From assembly GCF_900106035.1 (NCBI RefSeq), contig NZ_FNUC01000004.1:1922001-1986000 (forward strand): DNA of 64,000 nt, given 5' to 3'. The position numbers and the translations under genes are program-made. The stretch is from Jiangella alba. Lineage in GTDB: Bacteria > Actinomycetota > Actinomycetes > Jiangellales > Jiangellaceae. A model generated the notes under the pieces. The model did no database searches and was not told where the DNA came from. It saw only the letters and a program-made list of their open reading frames with translations. Shown here piece after piece: positions 39,844-49,433 of this stretch. Every line of letters starts with the position of its first letter. Position 1 is the stretch's first letter.

Positions 39844-41163
39844 GTGCGGGTCCCGGTCAGCGACGTGGGGCTCGGCGACCGCGCGGCCGACGTCCTGCGC
39901 GGCAACGACCTCGGCTCCATGACGGCGGCGGCGCCGCGGCTCTACCCGCACATGTGGAGCTGGGACTCCGGGCTGATCGCGGTCGGGCTGGCCCGGCTGT
40001 CGGTGCCGCGCGCCATCACCGAGCTGCGCACGCTGCTGCGGGCCCAGTGGGCGACCGGGATGATCCCGCACATCGTGTTCTCCGAGGGCGACGGCTACTT
40101 CCCGGGCCCGCAGCGGTGGGCGACGGAGTCCGCGGCGGCCGCGCCGGCCGCCGTCCGCACGTCCGGCATCTGCCAGCCACCCGTGCACGCCCTCGCGGTC
40201 CGCCGCATCCTCGACGCCGGTCGTGCGGCCGGCGGGGCCGACCGCGCGGAGGCCGAGGCGTTCGTCCGCGACACCTTCGGCGCCTGGCTGGCCTGGCACC
40301 GCTGGCTGGCCACCGCGCGCGACCCGGACGGCCGCGGGCTGGTCGAGATCCACCACGGCTGGGAGAGCGGCATGGACAACTCGCCGCGCTGGGACCAGCC
40401 CTACGCCGCGGTCGTCCCGGGCGACGACCTGCCCGGGTTCGTCCGCACCGACGTCGACCACGTCGGCGACCTGCGCGAGCGGCCCACCGACGCCGAGTAC
40501 GGCCGGTACCTGTGGATCGTCGAGCAGCTGCGCCGGGTCCGCTACGACGACGACGCGGCCCGCGAGGTCGTCGGGTTCCGGGTGGCCGACGTGTTCATGT
40601 CCGCCATCCTCGCCGTCGCCAGCGACGAGCTGGCCGGCATCGGCGACGAGCTGGGCTTCGACGACGACGCGGCCGAGCTGCGCGAGCTGGCCGCCCGGTT
40701 CCGCGCCGGTGTCCGGTCGACGGTGTCGCCGTCGACGGGGCTGGCCCGCGACCTCGACCGCCGGTCCGGACGCTGGATCGCGACGGAGACGGTGGCCGGC
40801 TTCGCGCCGCTGTTCTGCGGCGTCGACGACGGGTCGCAGCGGGCGCTGTTCTGGGGCGAGCGCTGGTGCGGCCACCCCGCGCTGGCGCATCCGCTGCCGC
40901 CGTCGGTCTCACCGGCCGACCCCGGCCTGCGGCCGCGCACGTACTGGCGCGGCCCCGTCTGGCCGATCGTGTCGTGGCTGTTCAGCTGGGCGTTCGAGCG
41001 TCAGGGCGACGACGACGGCGCCCGGCGGCTGCGCGCGGCGTCGCTGCGGCAGCTGGCCGGCGGCGACTTCGGCGAGTACTACGAGCCGTTCACCGGCGAG
41101 CCGCTGGGCAGCCTGCACCAGTCCTGGACGGCGGCCGTCGCCCTGGACTGGCTGGCGCGCTGA
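39844..41163 (+). CDS. GH63-type glycoside hydrolase, glucosylglycerate hydrolase-like
   Basis: 439 residues, (alpha/alpha)6 barrel. APRLYPHMWSWDSGLIAVGLA is the family N-terminal block, HHGWESGMDNSPRWD holds the acid Asp, and GEYYEPFTGEPLGSLHQSW the base Glu. It resembles mycobacterial glucosylglycerate hydrolase, which releases glucose from a compatible solute used under nitrogen limitation. GTG 39844, with AAGGAG ahead, is preferred over an upstream ATG inside the promoter. It is divergent from a ROK repressor. Confidence 0.82.
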   Translation: MRVPVSDVGLGDRAADVLRGNDLGSMTAAAPRLYPHMWSWDSGLIAVGLARLSVPRAITELRTLLRAQWATGMIPHIVFSEGDGYFPGPQRWATESAAAAPAAVRTSGICQPPVHALAVRRILDAGRAAGGADRAEAEAFVRDTFGAWLAWHRWLATARDPDGRGLVEIHHGWESGMDNSPRWDQPYAAVVPGDDLPGFVRTDVDHVGDLRERPTDAEYGRYLWIVEQLRRVRYDDDAAREVVGFRVADVFMSAILAVASDELAGIGDELGFDDDAAELRELAARFRAGVRSTVSPSTGLARDLDRRSGRWIATETVAGFAPLFCGVDDGSQRALFWGERWCGHPALAHPLPPSVSPADPGLRPRTYWRGPVWPIVSWLFSWAFERQGDDDGARRLRAASLRQLAGGDFGEYYEPFTGEPLGSLHQSWTAAVALDWLAR

Positions 41164-41164
41164 C

Positions 41165-44100
41165 TCAGTCCGGCGGCAGCGCCGCCGCCCGGATGATCTC
41201 CTGGTCGATCCGGTTGCCCGCGGCGTCGGCCGCGCCGAAGCGCAGCGAGACGAACCCCGTGTGGCCGCGCGGCGGACGGTTCGGCAGGTGCGCCGAGAAC
41301 GTGTCGCCGGAGCGGCGCACCCGCAGCGGCCGCCAGCCGGCGCCGTCGTCGTAGGAGGCCTCGACGGTGAGGGCGGTGACCCGCGGGTCCGCACCGGCCA
41401 GGTGGCCGACCTCGACGGAGATCTCGTTCGGCCCGCGCCGGTCCCGCGGCGCCGGGAGCCGGTTGGTGAGGTCGGCGTCGAGGTCGTGCTCGAGGGTGAG
41501 CAGCGGCACCACGGTGGGTTCGCCGCCGGCCGGTGTCGTGTCGGAGTCGAACGTCCACGAGGTGCGGGTGCGGGTCGAGAGCTCGGCCCACGTCGTCCGG
41601 TTCTCCAGTGAGTAGTCGATGCGGTACGTCTCCTCGCCGGGCGGCAGATCGATGGTGCCGGCCGGCGCCACGATGCCGGTCGCCTCGCCGATCAGCTCGT
41701 CGCCGTGCCAGACCTGGAACAGCTGGCGGTAGCCGGCGCCGTCCGTGCCGCCCGCCCACGCTTCGCCGAAGTTGCCGGCGGCGTCGACGAAGCCCGCGAT
41801 GGGGATGATCAGCTGGTCGCCGCGGCGGGTCATCGGCCGCTGGTCGTCGAACCCGGGGACGAGCGGCTGCCGCAGCCACGAGTGCTCACCGTCGGCCACC
41901 GGCCCGATCGGGCCCTGAAGCCTGAGCTCGGTGACGGCCGGGCGGGGCCACAGCCCGTTGTACGGCTCCTGCGGGGTCTGCACGACGTGCTGCCAGAGCA
42001 TGCTCGGGTCGTCGACGTAGTAGGCGGTGCGGCTCATCGGCGCCTCCGGCACCGGCATCGGCAGTGACGCGGAGAACTCGTGCTCGGCGGCGAAGGGGTA
42101 GGCCACCTCGGTCAGCGACCCGCTCAGCTGGACGCCGAGGTCGTGCCGGACGGCGGCGAGGTCCGCGGCGCGGTCGACGTAGCTCAGCTCCGCCGGGATC
42201 CGGCCGCGTTCGAGGTGCACGAGGTCGTAGACGTACGGGCTGGACGGCGTCCCCGTCGCGCTCGCGGTGACGACGCCGTCGCCCAGCCGGTCCAGCAGGG
42301 CCCGGCCCTCCTCGTGCGACAGCCGCACGGTGGGCACGTCGAGCCGGTGCACGTCCGGGCCGACCTGGTCGTTCGACCCGGGCACGTCGTTGTAGACGGC
42401 GACCAACGCGGCGCCGGCCGCGGCGGCCCGGTTCGCCTGCACGGCGACCGGGACCGCGTCGGAGCGGCGCACCAGCGCCAGCGCGCCGTCCAGGTCCGCG
42501 GCGGCGACGTCCGCGGCGGTGCCGTCACCGGCGTCGACGACGGGCAGCGTCAGCTCGCCGTCGAGCCTGGGGAACTGCGAGAGGACGTCGCTGAACTCCA
42601 ACGGCGAGTAGTACGACGGCGCCAGGTCGACGCCGTCGACGTCGAGGGTGATGTCCGGAGCGGCCAGCCGGAACCGCGACGACGCGTTGAACGAGCCGAT
42701 CGTCACCTCGTCCGTGGGCTGCAGGAACACCCGCTCCTCCAGCTGCGCGCCGGGCGGGTTGACCACGAAGTCCACGGTCGCGGGGCCGTTCTCGGGGGTC
42801 CGCGCCCAGCCGAACCCGACCGAGCCGCCGACGTTCGCCCGGGTCTCGTGGTCCGGCGTCGCGATCTCGACCTCGACGGCGTCGCGGGCGTCCAGGACCA
42901 GCGCGGTGTCGCCGGTGATCGTCACCTCGGGGTCGCCGACCAGCGAGGAGTAGAGCGGCGTCGCCGAGTGGGGGTCGCCGTCGCTGTCGGCCCAGGCCGG
43001 CTTGGTCACGAGCCACGTCATGACGGAGTACGTCCCGGCCGGCACCCGAGCGCACCAGGTCATCAGGTCCGACACGTCCTCGCACGTCCCGCGCAGGACC
43101 GGCTCGCCGGTGCGCACGTCGACGACGGGGGAGGCGACGTAGCCGGTGAGCTGCGGCTCGGCCGGCCGTCCGTCCGCGGCGATCGCCGTCATGGTGAGGT
43201 CGAAGTACTCCGCCTCGACGGTGTACCCGAGCGGCAGTCGCAGCGGGTCCGCCGCGTCGGCGGGCGTCGCCAGCAGGTAGCCGGCGTAGTCGCCCGCCGG
43301 CCCACCCGCCGCGTCGAGCACCACCTCGGCGCTGCCGGTGGCGCCGGGTGCGAGCGTCAGGGTGGACGGCGTCACCGTCAGGTCCCCGGCGGCGGCGCCG
43401 GGCACGTCCACGGCGAGGTCGACGGTGACCGGCGCGGCGGTCGTGTTGCGGTACTCGACGGTGCGCCGCAGCGGCTGCGCGGGGACGTCGCCGGGGAACG
43501 GCAGCAGGCCGAAGCTCAGGTCGCCGCCGGACGCCAGCACCGGGGCGGCCAGCAGCCGGCCGACGTCGATCCGTCCGCTGCCCTGCGCGGTGACCTCGAC
43601 GCCGTCGGTGGGCACGGCGGTCGAGGTCAGCGCGGCCCGCAGCTCCGGCCCGGTGAGGTCGGGCCGGGCCTGCGCCAGCAGCGCGGCGGCGCCCGCGACG
43701 TGCGGCGTGGCCATGGACGTGCCGGAGTAGGCGACGTACGGGTCGCCGCCGCCGGCCCGTGCGGCGGAGATCTCCACGCCCGGCGCCGTGACCTCGGGCT
43801 TGAGCTGGTAGCCGCCGTACGACGGGCCGCGGCTGGAGAAGTCGGCCAGCTGGTCGTCGCGGTCGACGGCGCCGACGGTGAGCGCCGAGGGGGCCTCGCC
43901 CGGGCTGCCGACGCACGCGTCGCAGTGGTTGTTGCCCGAGGCGACCACGAACAGCGTGCCGTGCTCGGCGCTGAGCCGCTCGACCGCGCCGGTCAGCAGC
44001 GGCGCCTCGAAGTCGCCCGGGCCCAGGCCGAGGCTCATGTTGACGATCTGGGCGCCCTGGGCCGCTGCCCACTCCATGCCGGCGATCGCCCAGGACACCT

Positions 44101-45028
44101 GGCCCTGGGCCTGGCGGTTCAGCACCTTGCCGCTGATCAGCCGGGCGCCCGGCGCGACGCCGCGGCGGGCCCCGTCCGACGCCGCACCCGTGCCGACGAG
44201 GATCGAGGCGACGTGCGTGCCGTGCCCGGCGCCGTCGCCCGCGTCCGGCTCGTCGGTGAAGTTCACCGCCGTGCCGACCTGTCCGGCGAGGTCGGGGTGC
44301 GTGTCGTCGATGCCGGAGTCGAGCACGGCGACCGTGACGCCGTCGCCGTCGACGCCCGCGTCCCAGGCGGCCGGCGCGGAGATCTGGCCGGTACTGCGGT
44401 CCAGCCGGGCCTCCGTCCGGGCGTCCAGCCAGACCTTCTCCACCGCGCCCAGCGGGTCGCCGCCGGCCAGCGGCCGCGGCCCGGCCAGGGCCAGCACCGC
44501 CGCGCCGAACTCGTCCGGGTCGGCGTCCACCGCGACGGCGTTGACGCTGGTCAGCTGCAGCGTGGCGGTGGTGCCGGGCACGGGCGAGGCGTCCAGGGGC
44601 CGCACGGCGTCGTCGGCGTAGTCGAGGATCAGCGGCAGCGTCGCACCGGCGTCCTGCGCGGCCAGCGCCGTCACGTCGAACAGGGCGGCGTCGAGGCGGT
44701 CCGGCACCAGCGCGGCGACGTCGGAGGGCACCACCCGCGTGATGCCGTCGCGGGAGCTGGCGTGGAACTGCGGGACGACGCCGCCGGGCCGCGGCGCGGG
44801 GTCGACGGAGATGCCCTCGTACCCGTCGGCGCCGCGTTGGAGGTGCACGCGGTCGCCGGTGACGAGGGTGACGGTCGTGGTCTGCGGCTCGACGCCGAAC
44901 GCCGTCACCGCGTCGTCCGTCGAGGCCTCCTCGCCGGCCTGCCCCGGCGCCGCGCCGAGGGTGGCGAGCAGCGACCCGCCGACGAGGATCGCGAGGAGAC
45001 GCCTGGACCTGTCCGACCGACCGCTCAT
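41165..45028 (-). CDS. Large secreted subtilisin-like serine protease (S8)
   Basis: 1,287 residues. A signal peptide (LLAILVGGSLLATLGAAPGQA) and propeptide lead to the S8 domain: Asp in AVLDSGIDDTHPDLAG (about 237), His in GHGTHVASILVG (about 272), Ser in YSGTSMATPHVAGAAALLAQ (about 436). The 800-residue C-terminal part has beta-sandwich domains and a PA-like insert (about 850-920). It is exported and degrades protein. ATG 45028 has AAGGAG 9 nt upstream and beats GTG 45046. Gene-free DNA of 300 bp separates it from the divergent caspase-helicase gene. Confidence 0.93.
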   Translation of the reverse strand: MSGRSDRSRRLLAILVGGSLLATLGAAPGQAGEEASTDDAVTAFGVEPQTTTVTLVTGDRVHLQRGADGYEGISVDPAPRPGGVVPQFHASSRDGITRVVPSDVAALVPDRLDAALFDVTALAAQDAGATLPLILDYADDAVRPLDASPVPGTTATLQLTSVNAVAVDADPDEFGAAVLALAGPRPLAGGDPLGAVEKVWLDARTEARLDRSTGQISAPAAWDAGVDGDGVTVAVLDSGIDDTHPDLAGQVGTAVNFTDEPDAGDGAGHGTHVASILVGTGAASDGARRGVAPGARLISGKVLNRQAQGQVSWAIAGMEWAAAQGAQIVNMSLGLGPGDFEAPLLTGAVERLSAEHGTLFVVASGNNHCDACVGSPGEAPSALTVGAVDRDDQLADFSSRGPSYGGYQLKPEVTAPGVEISAARAGGGDPYVAYSGTSMATPHVAGAAALLAQARPDLTGPELRAALTSTAVPTDGVEVTAQGSGRIDVGRLLAAPVLASGGDLSFGLLPFPGDVPAQPLRRTVEYRNTTAAPVTVDLAVDVPGAAAGDLTVTPSTLTLAPGATGSAEVVLDAAGGPAGDYAGYLLATPADAADPLRLPLGYTVEAEYFDLTMTAIAADGRPAEPQLTGYVASPVVDVRTGEPVLRGTCEDVSDLMTWCARVPAGTYSVMTWLVTKPAWADSDGDPHSATPLYSSLVGDPEVTITGDTALVLDARDAVEVEIATPDHETRANVGGSVGFGWARTPENGPATVDFVVNPPGAQLEERVFLQPTDEVTIGSFNASSRFRLAAPDITLDVDGVDLAPSYYSPLEFSDVLSQFPRLDGELTLPVVDAGDGTAADVAAADLDGALALVRRSDAVPVAVQANRAAAAGAALVAVYNDVPGSNDQVGPDVHRLDVPTVRLSHEEGRALLDRLGDGVVTASATGTPSSPYVYDLVHLERGRIPAELSYVDRAADLAAVRHDLGVQLSGSLTEVAYPFAAEHEFSASLPMPVPEAPMSRTAYYVDDPSMLWQHVVQTPQEPYNGLWPRPAVTELRLQGPIGPVADGEHSWLRQPLVPGFDDQRPMTRRGDQLIIPIAGFVDAAGNFGEAWAGGTDGAGYRQLFQVWHGDELIGEATGIVAPAGTIDLPPGEETYRIDYSLENRTTWAELSTRTRTSWTFDSDTTPAGGEPTVVPLLTLEHDLDADLTNRLPAPRDRRGPNEISVEVGHLAGADPRVTALTVEASYDDGAGWRPLRVRRSGDTFSAHLPNRPPRGHTGFVSLRFGAADAAGNRIDQEIIRAAALPPD

Positions 45029-45046
45029 CACCGCGGGCTCCTTCAC

Positions 45047-45350
45047 TGGGGGTGCCCATCAGTGTTCGAGCCGGTGCGATGACGGCGCCAGTGTCCGCCG
45101 GTGGCGAATGCCCGCCATGACACCATCTCGCCATGGCCGGGAATGTGGAATTCCCATGATCGAATGAGCGTGCCGGCTTATACGTGATTGTTTTCTAGAT
45201 CACCACGATCCTCTCGTCCGAGTACTCCATCGGGTGTTCGGACCATATTCCTCCAAGATCCGACATACGTCGCGATGCGTACCTAGTCTGCGAGAGAACC
45301 GCAGGTGAACGGGGTGTTCACCGGCGGCAGGCCAGACGCGAGGGAGCCTG
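45047..45350. promoter_or_regulatory. Divergent intergenic region; -10 TAGTCT at 45284-45289
   Basis: An unusually AT-rich stretch (45150-45290) with CCGACA, an 18-bp spacer and TAGTCT on the plus strand, 61 nt before the caspase-helicase start. No coding frame is convincing and no clear operator is seen. Confidence 0.4.
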
Positions 45351-48300
45351 ATGAACGAGCCGTCGATGCATGCGCGGATCGAACCCGTCCGGGATCGGTT
45401 CGTGGCCGTCCGTCCGGCCACGGTCACGCTTCCGGCACCGCCGCGGCGTACGCCCGAGGCGTCGCTGCGATTCCCGTCCGCCGTGGAATCCGCCGCGGTT
45501 CCGGCCGTCCCGGACGCCCGCCGGCTGCCTGCCGGCGATCGCGCCGCGCTGCTCGTCGGCACGGCCGTCCACGACCACGCCGGGTACCCGCTGCTGCCTG
45601 TCGCCGCGGCCGGGCTGCGCCAGCTGCGCCAGGTCCTGGAGCGCGCCGACGTCGGCATGGTCGACACCTGCCAGGTGGTCGCCGACGGCAGCCGCGGCGA
45701 GATCATGCGGGCGGTCGAGACGTTCCTCGACGAGCGGGCGCTGGCCGACACCGTGCTGGTGTACCTCACCGGCTACGCGCAGGTGTCCGGTGCCGACGGA
45801 CGGCTCTACCTCGCCGCCGCCGACACCGACCCCGCCGACCTCGAGCGCACCGCCGTCCCGGCCGACTTCCTCCGCGACCAGCTGCAGGAGTGCCGGGCGG
45901 CCAGCAAGGTCGTGCTGCTCGACGCCTGCCTGCCCGGCGCGGAGACCGACCGGTTCGCCGTCCAGCGCAGCCAGGTCATGCTCGAGCCGGCCGGCGTCTA
46001 CGTCATCTCGGCGTCGCCGGCCCCGCAGCCGGCGTCCGTCATGGCCGAGCCGGTGCCGCAACTGGGCACGTCGCGGTTCACCGGCGAGATCGTCGAGGGG
46101 CTGCGCACCGGCCGGGTCAAGGACGGCCTCGGGCCGTGGGTCACCGCCGAGGACCTCGCCCGGTACCTCACCACCAAGCTGGTCGCGCAGGGCGTGCCGG
46201 CCGAGCAGCTGCCGGCCACCTCGACGCTCGCCGTCACCGGCAACCACGTCATCGCGCGGTCGGCCGTGCGCGCGCTCAGCCTGCTCGACGGCAACGGCGG
46301 GCGCGACGTCCGCGGCACCTCCGCCGGAGCGGGCGGCGCCGTCGCCGTCCCCGCCGACGGGACCGCCGGCGCGTCCGGTGGCGCGGGAGCGGCCGGCGGC
46401 GACCACGGCGACCAGGTCGCCGACCCGGGCTGGCGCGAGGTCATCGCCTACTACCGCTCCTGCCTGGCCGAGGCGCCGTCGCCCGAGGCGCTGCCGGTGC
46501 GCGGCGCCGAGTCCGCCGACTGGTTCCCGATGGCCGACGGCGCCGAGGCGCTGCTCAGCGGCGCCGAGCCGACGACGCTCGCCCCGGCCGGCGTCGACAC
46601 CTTCGACTGGAAGGAACGCGACGTCTGGTACGGGTATCCGCTGGTCACGCTGGCCGGCGCCGGGCGCCGCCACTCGGGCGACCCGCTGGCCCCGTCCACC
46701 GTCGCCCCGCTGCTGGTCCGCCGCGCCGAGGTCACCGTCGACGCCCGCGGCGCCGCCGCCCTGCGCCCGGTCGGGCCGGTGCTGCCGCACGCCGGCATCC
46801 TGCAGGCCTGCCTCGACGACCAGGAGGCGGCCAGCGTGCTGGCGGCCTGGCGGCAGAGCTGGAAGCCGGGCGACCGCGACCAGCTGCTGGTGGCGATCCG
46901 GCAGCTGCTGAAGCGACTCGGCCTGGACGAGCTGAGCCGTCTCGACCCCGCCGCGCTGGGCGCCGTCGACCAGAAGACCGCCAACCGCACCGGCGTCCAC
47001 AACACCGCCGGCGTGCTGTACGTCGAGTCCGAGCGGGCCGCCCAGCAGGCCGTCGCCGCCGAGCTGGCCGAGCTGGGGGAGCGGCTGGCCGACGTGCCCG
47101 GCACCGCGCTGGAGTTCCTGGGCAAGCCGGTCGGGCTGCGCACCACCACCCGCGCCGCCGTCGCGCCGGTGCTGCCGGCCGAGCTGAACGAGAGCCAGCA
47201 GACGGTGCTGACGGCGGCCATGTCGCGGCCGCTCACCGTCGTCACCGCGCCGCCCGGCACCGGCAAGGACGAGCTGCTCGTCGACGTCGTCGCCACTGCG
47301 GTCGCCGCCGGGCAGAAGGTGCTGGTCGCGTCCGCCGACGACGCCGCGCTGCAACGGCTGGCCGACCGGTGCGGCTCGCTCGTCACCGGCCTGCTGATCA
47401 AGACCGGCGACGCACAGGCCCGGGCCGAGGAGAAGCAGGTCGTCCGCGAACTGCTCCGCTCCACCAAGGACGCGTCGGGCGGACGCAGCCGCGGCTCCGT
47501 CGCCGCCGAGCTGGCCGCCGCGCAGCTGCAGGTCAAGGCATGGCGCAACCGCCTGGCCGAGCGGAACGACCTCGAGACGCTGCTGCGCAAGACCACAGCC
47601 GCGCGGTCCGCCGCGGCCGAGCGGCTGGGCGTGCCGCCCGAGCTGCTGGCCGCCGCGTGGCGCGGCGACGACGCCGGGCTGTCCGACTGGGTCGACCGCG
47701 CGCGCACGCTCACCGAGACGCACCTCATGGGCGGGCTGCGCCGTCGCAACCTGGTGCTCGCGTTCGTCCGCGCCATGGCCGACGCCGGTGCCGACTCCGG
47801 CGCTGCACGCGAGCTGCTGCTCGACCCCGCAGCGTTCGACTCGCTCATGCTGTTCGCGCGGGCCGAGGACCGGTTGCGCGAAGACCGGCGCGAGGCGCTC
47901 GCCGTCAGCGACGACGCGCTCGACCTCGAGGGCCGCGAGCTGTCGGCGCGGGTCGCCGAGCTCTCCGCCGAACTGCTCGCCGTCGTCGTGGCGGAGCAGG
48001 CCGGCACCGCCCGCGAGCGGCTGGAGGCGCGCCGCATCGCGCTGGAGCCGGGCGGCCGGAACCGGCAGAGCAGCCACCGCGAGCTGCTCAGCCACCTCGG
48101 TGGCTGGGCGGTCACGCCGCGCGACGCCGGCCAGTTGGCGCTGGAGCCGGGCATGTTCGACCTCGTCGTCATCGACGACGCGCACCACTGCCCGGTGTCC
48201 GCCGCGCTGCCGCTGCTGTTCCGCGCCCGCCGTGCCCTCGTCGTCGGCGACCCGCGGCAGCGGCTGCGCACGCCCGGCCTCAGCGACCACCGGCTGCGCC

Positions 48301-49349
48301 GCGCCCGCCGCGCCGCCGGCCTGAGCGCCGGCTTCCTGTCCGAGCGGCGGCTGTCCTTCCGCGGCGACTCCGTCTTCGACGCCGCGCTGCCCAACGTCGA
48401 GGAGTCGCTGCTGCTCGACGAGCACGACGGCGCGCACCCGGGCATCGCCCGCATCGTCGACGAGCACTTCTACGGGGGCCGGCTGACCGTTGTCACCGAC
48501 GTCGGCGCGCTGCCCCGCGCGCACGACGCCGAGACCGGCGACGCGACGCTGCTGCTGTGGGAGGACGTCACCGGCACGCCCGAACGCGGCGCCAACGGCG
48601 GGTCGTGGCGCAACCAGGCCGAGATCGACCGCGTCGTGTGGGCGGTCAAGGAACTGCGCGAGCAGCTGCCCGCCGACGCCACCGTCGCCGTCGCCACCCC
48701 GTTCCGGGCCCAGGCCGAGGAGTTGCGGTCGCTGTTCCGGTTCGAGCCGGTGCCGGTGGCCTGCGTGGCCGACGGCGACGCGGTCGACTGCGACGCCGTC
48801 GTGCTGTCGCTGGTCGCCGGCGACGGCATGCCGGAGCAGACGCTGCGCTGGGCGCAGGGGCAGACGGCGCTGTGGAGCGGCGCGCTGGCCCGGGCGCGGG
48901 CGCACGTCGTCACCGTCGGGCAGCACGGGTTCTGGTCGCGGCAGGCCGGGCTGCCGGCGCTGCTGGCCCGCATGTCGTCCGTCCGCTCGTTCCACGTCCG
49001 GCCCAACCCGCCGGCGCCGATGGAGTCGGCCGTCTTCACCGACCCGCTGGTCGAGGCGCTGTGCACGCGGCTCGAGGCGGCCGGCGCCGGCGACGTCGAG
49101 CCGAACGCCGTCGTCGACGGCTACCGGGTCGACGTGCTGGTGCGCACGCCGTCCGGTAGCACCGCCGTCCTGCTGGACCGCGGCTGGCCGGGCGAGGACG
49201 CCGCGCGCCACCTGCGGCTGCTGCTGCGCCGGCGGCGGCTGCTGACCGGGCTGGTGCCGGAGTCGGGGCTGCCGCCGGTGACGCGGGTCCTGCGGGTGCC
49301 GACGTGGCAGGTGCGCTCCGGCGAGCCGATCGACGGTCTTCTCGACTGA
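45351..49349 (+). CDS. Caspase-like / SF1 helicase-like / restriction-endonuclease-like fusion with degenerate active sites
   Basis: 1,332 residues. Residues 63-215 look like a peptidase C14 (caspase) fold: AALLVGTAVHDHAGYPLLPV, TVLVYLTGYAQV where the catalytic His should be (Tyr142), and VVLLDACLPG with Cys193. A Gly/Ala linker (318-358) leads to a UPF1-like SF1 helicase core: LNESQQ, Walker A APPGTGKDE (Lys639 kept, Asp640 for Ser/Thr), Walker B FDLVVIDDAHHC (Asp943 for Glu), VVGDPRQ, LDEHDGAHP (1023-1030) where relatives have an HYRSH-type motif, ATPFRAQAEEL and LARARA. The end (1230-1332) resembles MTES_1575-type nuclease domains, with VDVLV and a LLDRG in place of the acidic pair. It may be a regulatory or sensor pseudoenzyme. 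ATG 45351 has GGGAG close upstream. Confidence 0.75.
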   Translation: MNEPSMHARIEPVRDRFVAVRPATVTLPAPPRRTPEASLRFPSAVESAAVPAVPDARRLPAGDRAALLVGTAVHDHAGYPLLPVAAAGLRQLRQVLERADVGMVDTCQVVADGSRGEIMRAVETFLDERALADTVLVYLTGYAQVSGADGRLYLAAADTDPADLERTAVPADFLRDQLQECRAASKVVLLDACLPGAETDRFAVQRSQVMLEPAGVYVISASPAPQPASVMAEPVPQLGTSRFTGEIVEGLRTGRVKDGLGPWVTAEDLARYLTTKLVAQGVPAEQLPATSTLAVTGNHVIARSAVRALSLLDGNGGRDVRGTSAGAGGAVAVPADGTAGASGGAGAAGGDHGDQVADPGWREVIAYYRSCLAEAPSPEALPVRGAESADWFPMADGAEALLSGAEPTTLAPAGVDTFDWKERDVWYGYPLVTLAGAGRRHSGDPLAPSTVAPLLVRRAEVTVDARGAAALRPVGPVLPHAGILQACLDDQEAASVLAAWRQSWKPGDRDQLLVAIRQLLKRLGLDELSRLDPAALGAVDQKTANRTGVHNTAGVLYVESERAAQQAVAAELAELGERLADVPGTALEFLGKPVGLRTTTRAAVAPVLPAELNESQQTVLTAAMSRPLTVVTAPPGTGKDELLVDVVATAVAAGQKVLVASADDAALQRLADRCGSLVTGLLIKTGDAQARAEEKQVVRELLRSTKDASGGRSRGSVAAELAAAQLQVKAWRNRLAERNDLETLLRKTTAARSAAAERLGVPPELLAAAWRGDDAGLSDWVDRARTLTETHLMGGLRRRNLVLAFVRAMADAGADSGAARELLLDPAAFDSLMLFARAEDRLREDRREALAVSDDALDLEGRELSARVAELSAELLAVVVAEQAGTARERLEARRIALEPGGRNRQSSHRELLSHLGGWAVTPRDAGQLALEPGMFDLVVIDDAHHCPVSAALPLLFRARRALVVGDPRQRLRTPGLSDHRLRRARRAAGLSAGFLSERRLSFRGDSVFDAALPNVEESLLLDEHDGAHPGIARIVDEHFYGGRLTVVTDVGALPRAHDAETGDATLLLWEDVTGTPERGANGGSWRNQAEIDRVVWAVKELREQLPADATVAVATPFRAQAEELRSLFRFEPVPVACVADGDAVDCDAVVLSLVAGDGMPEQTLRWAQGQTALWSGALARARAHVVTVGQHGFWSRQAGLPALLARMSSVRSFHVRPNPPAPMESAVFTDPLVEALCTRLEAAGAGDVEPNAVVDGYRVDVLVRTPSGSTAVLLDRGWPGEDAARHLRLLLRRRRLLTGLVPESGLPPVTRVLRVPTWQVRSGEPIDGLLD

Positions 49350-49433
49350 CCGTTTGCGGGAGGTTTGTCTACAAGTCATCCGGAGTGGGAAGGCTCGACG
49401 ACACGTGTGCCGTGACGTCGAAAGGACCCCACC

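Noticed and set aside
42080-45082. 1,000-codon frame opposite the subtilisin
   Set aside because: Shadow; the S8 triad and signal peptide are on the other strand.
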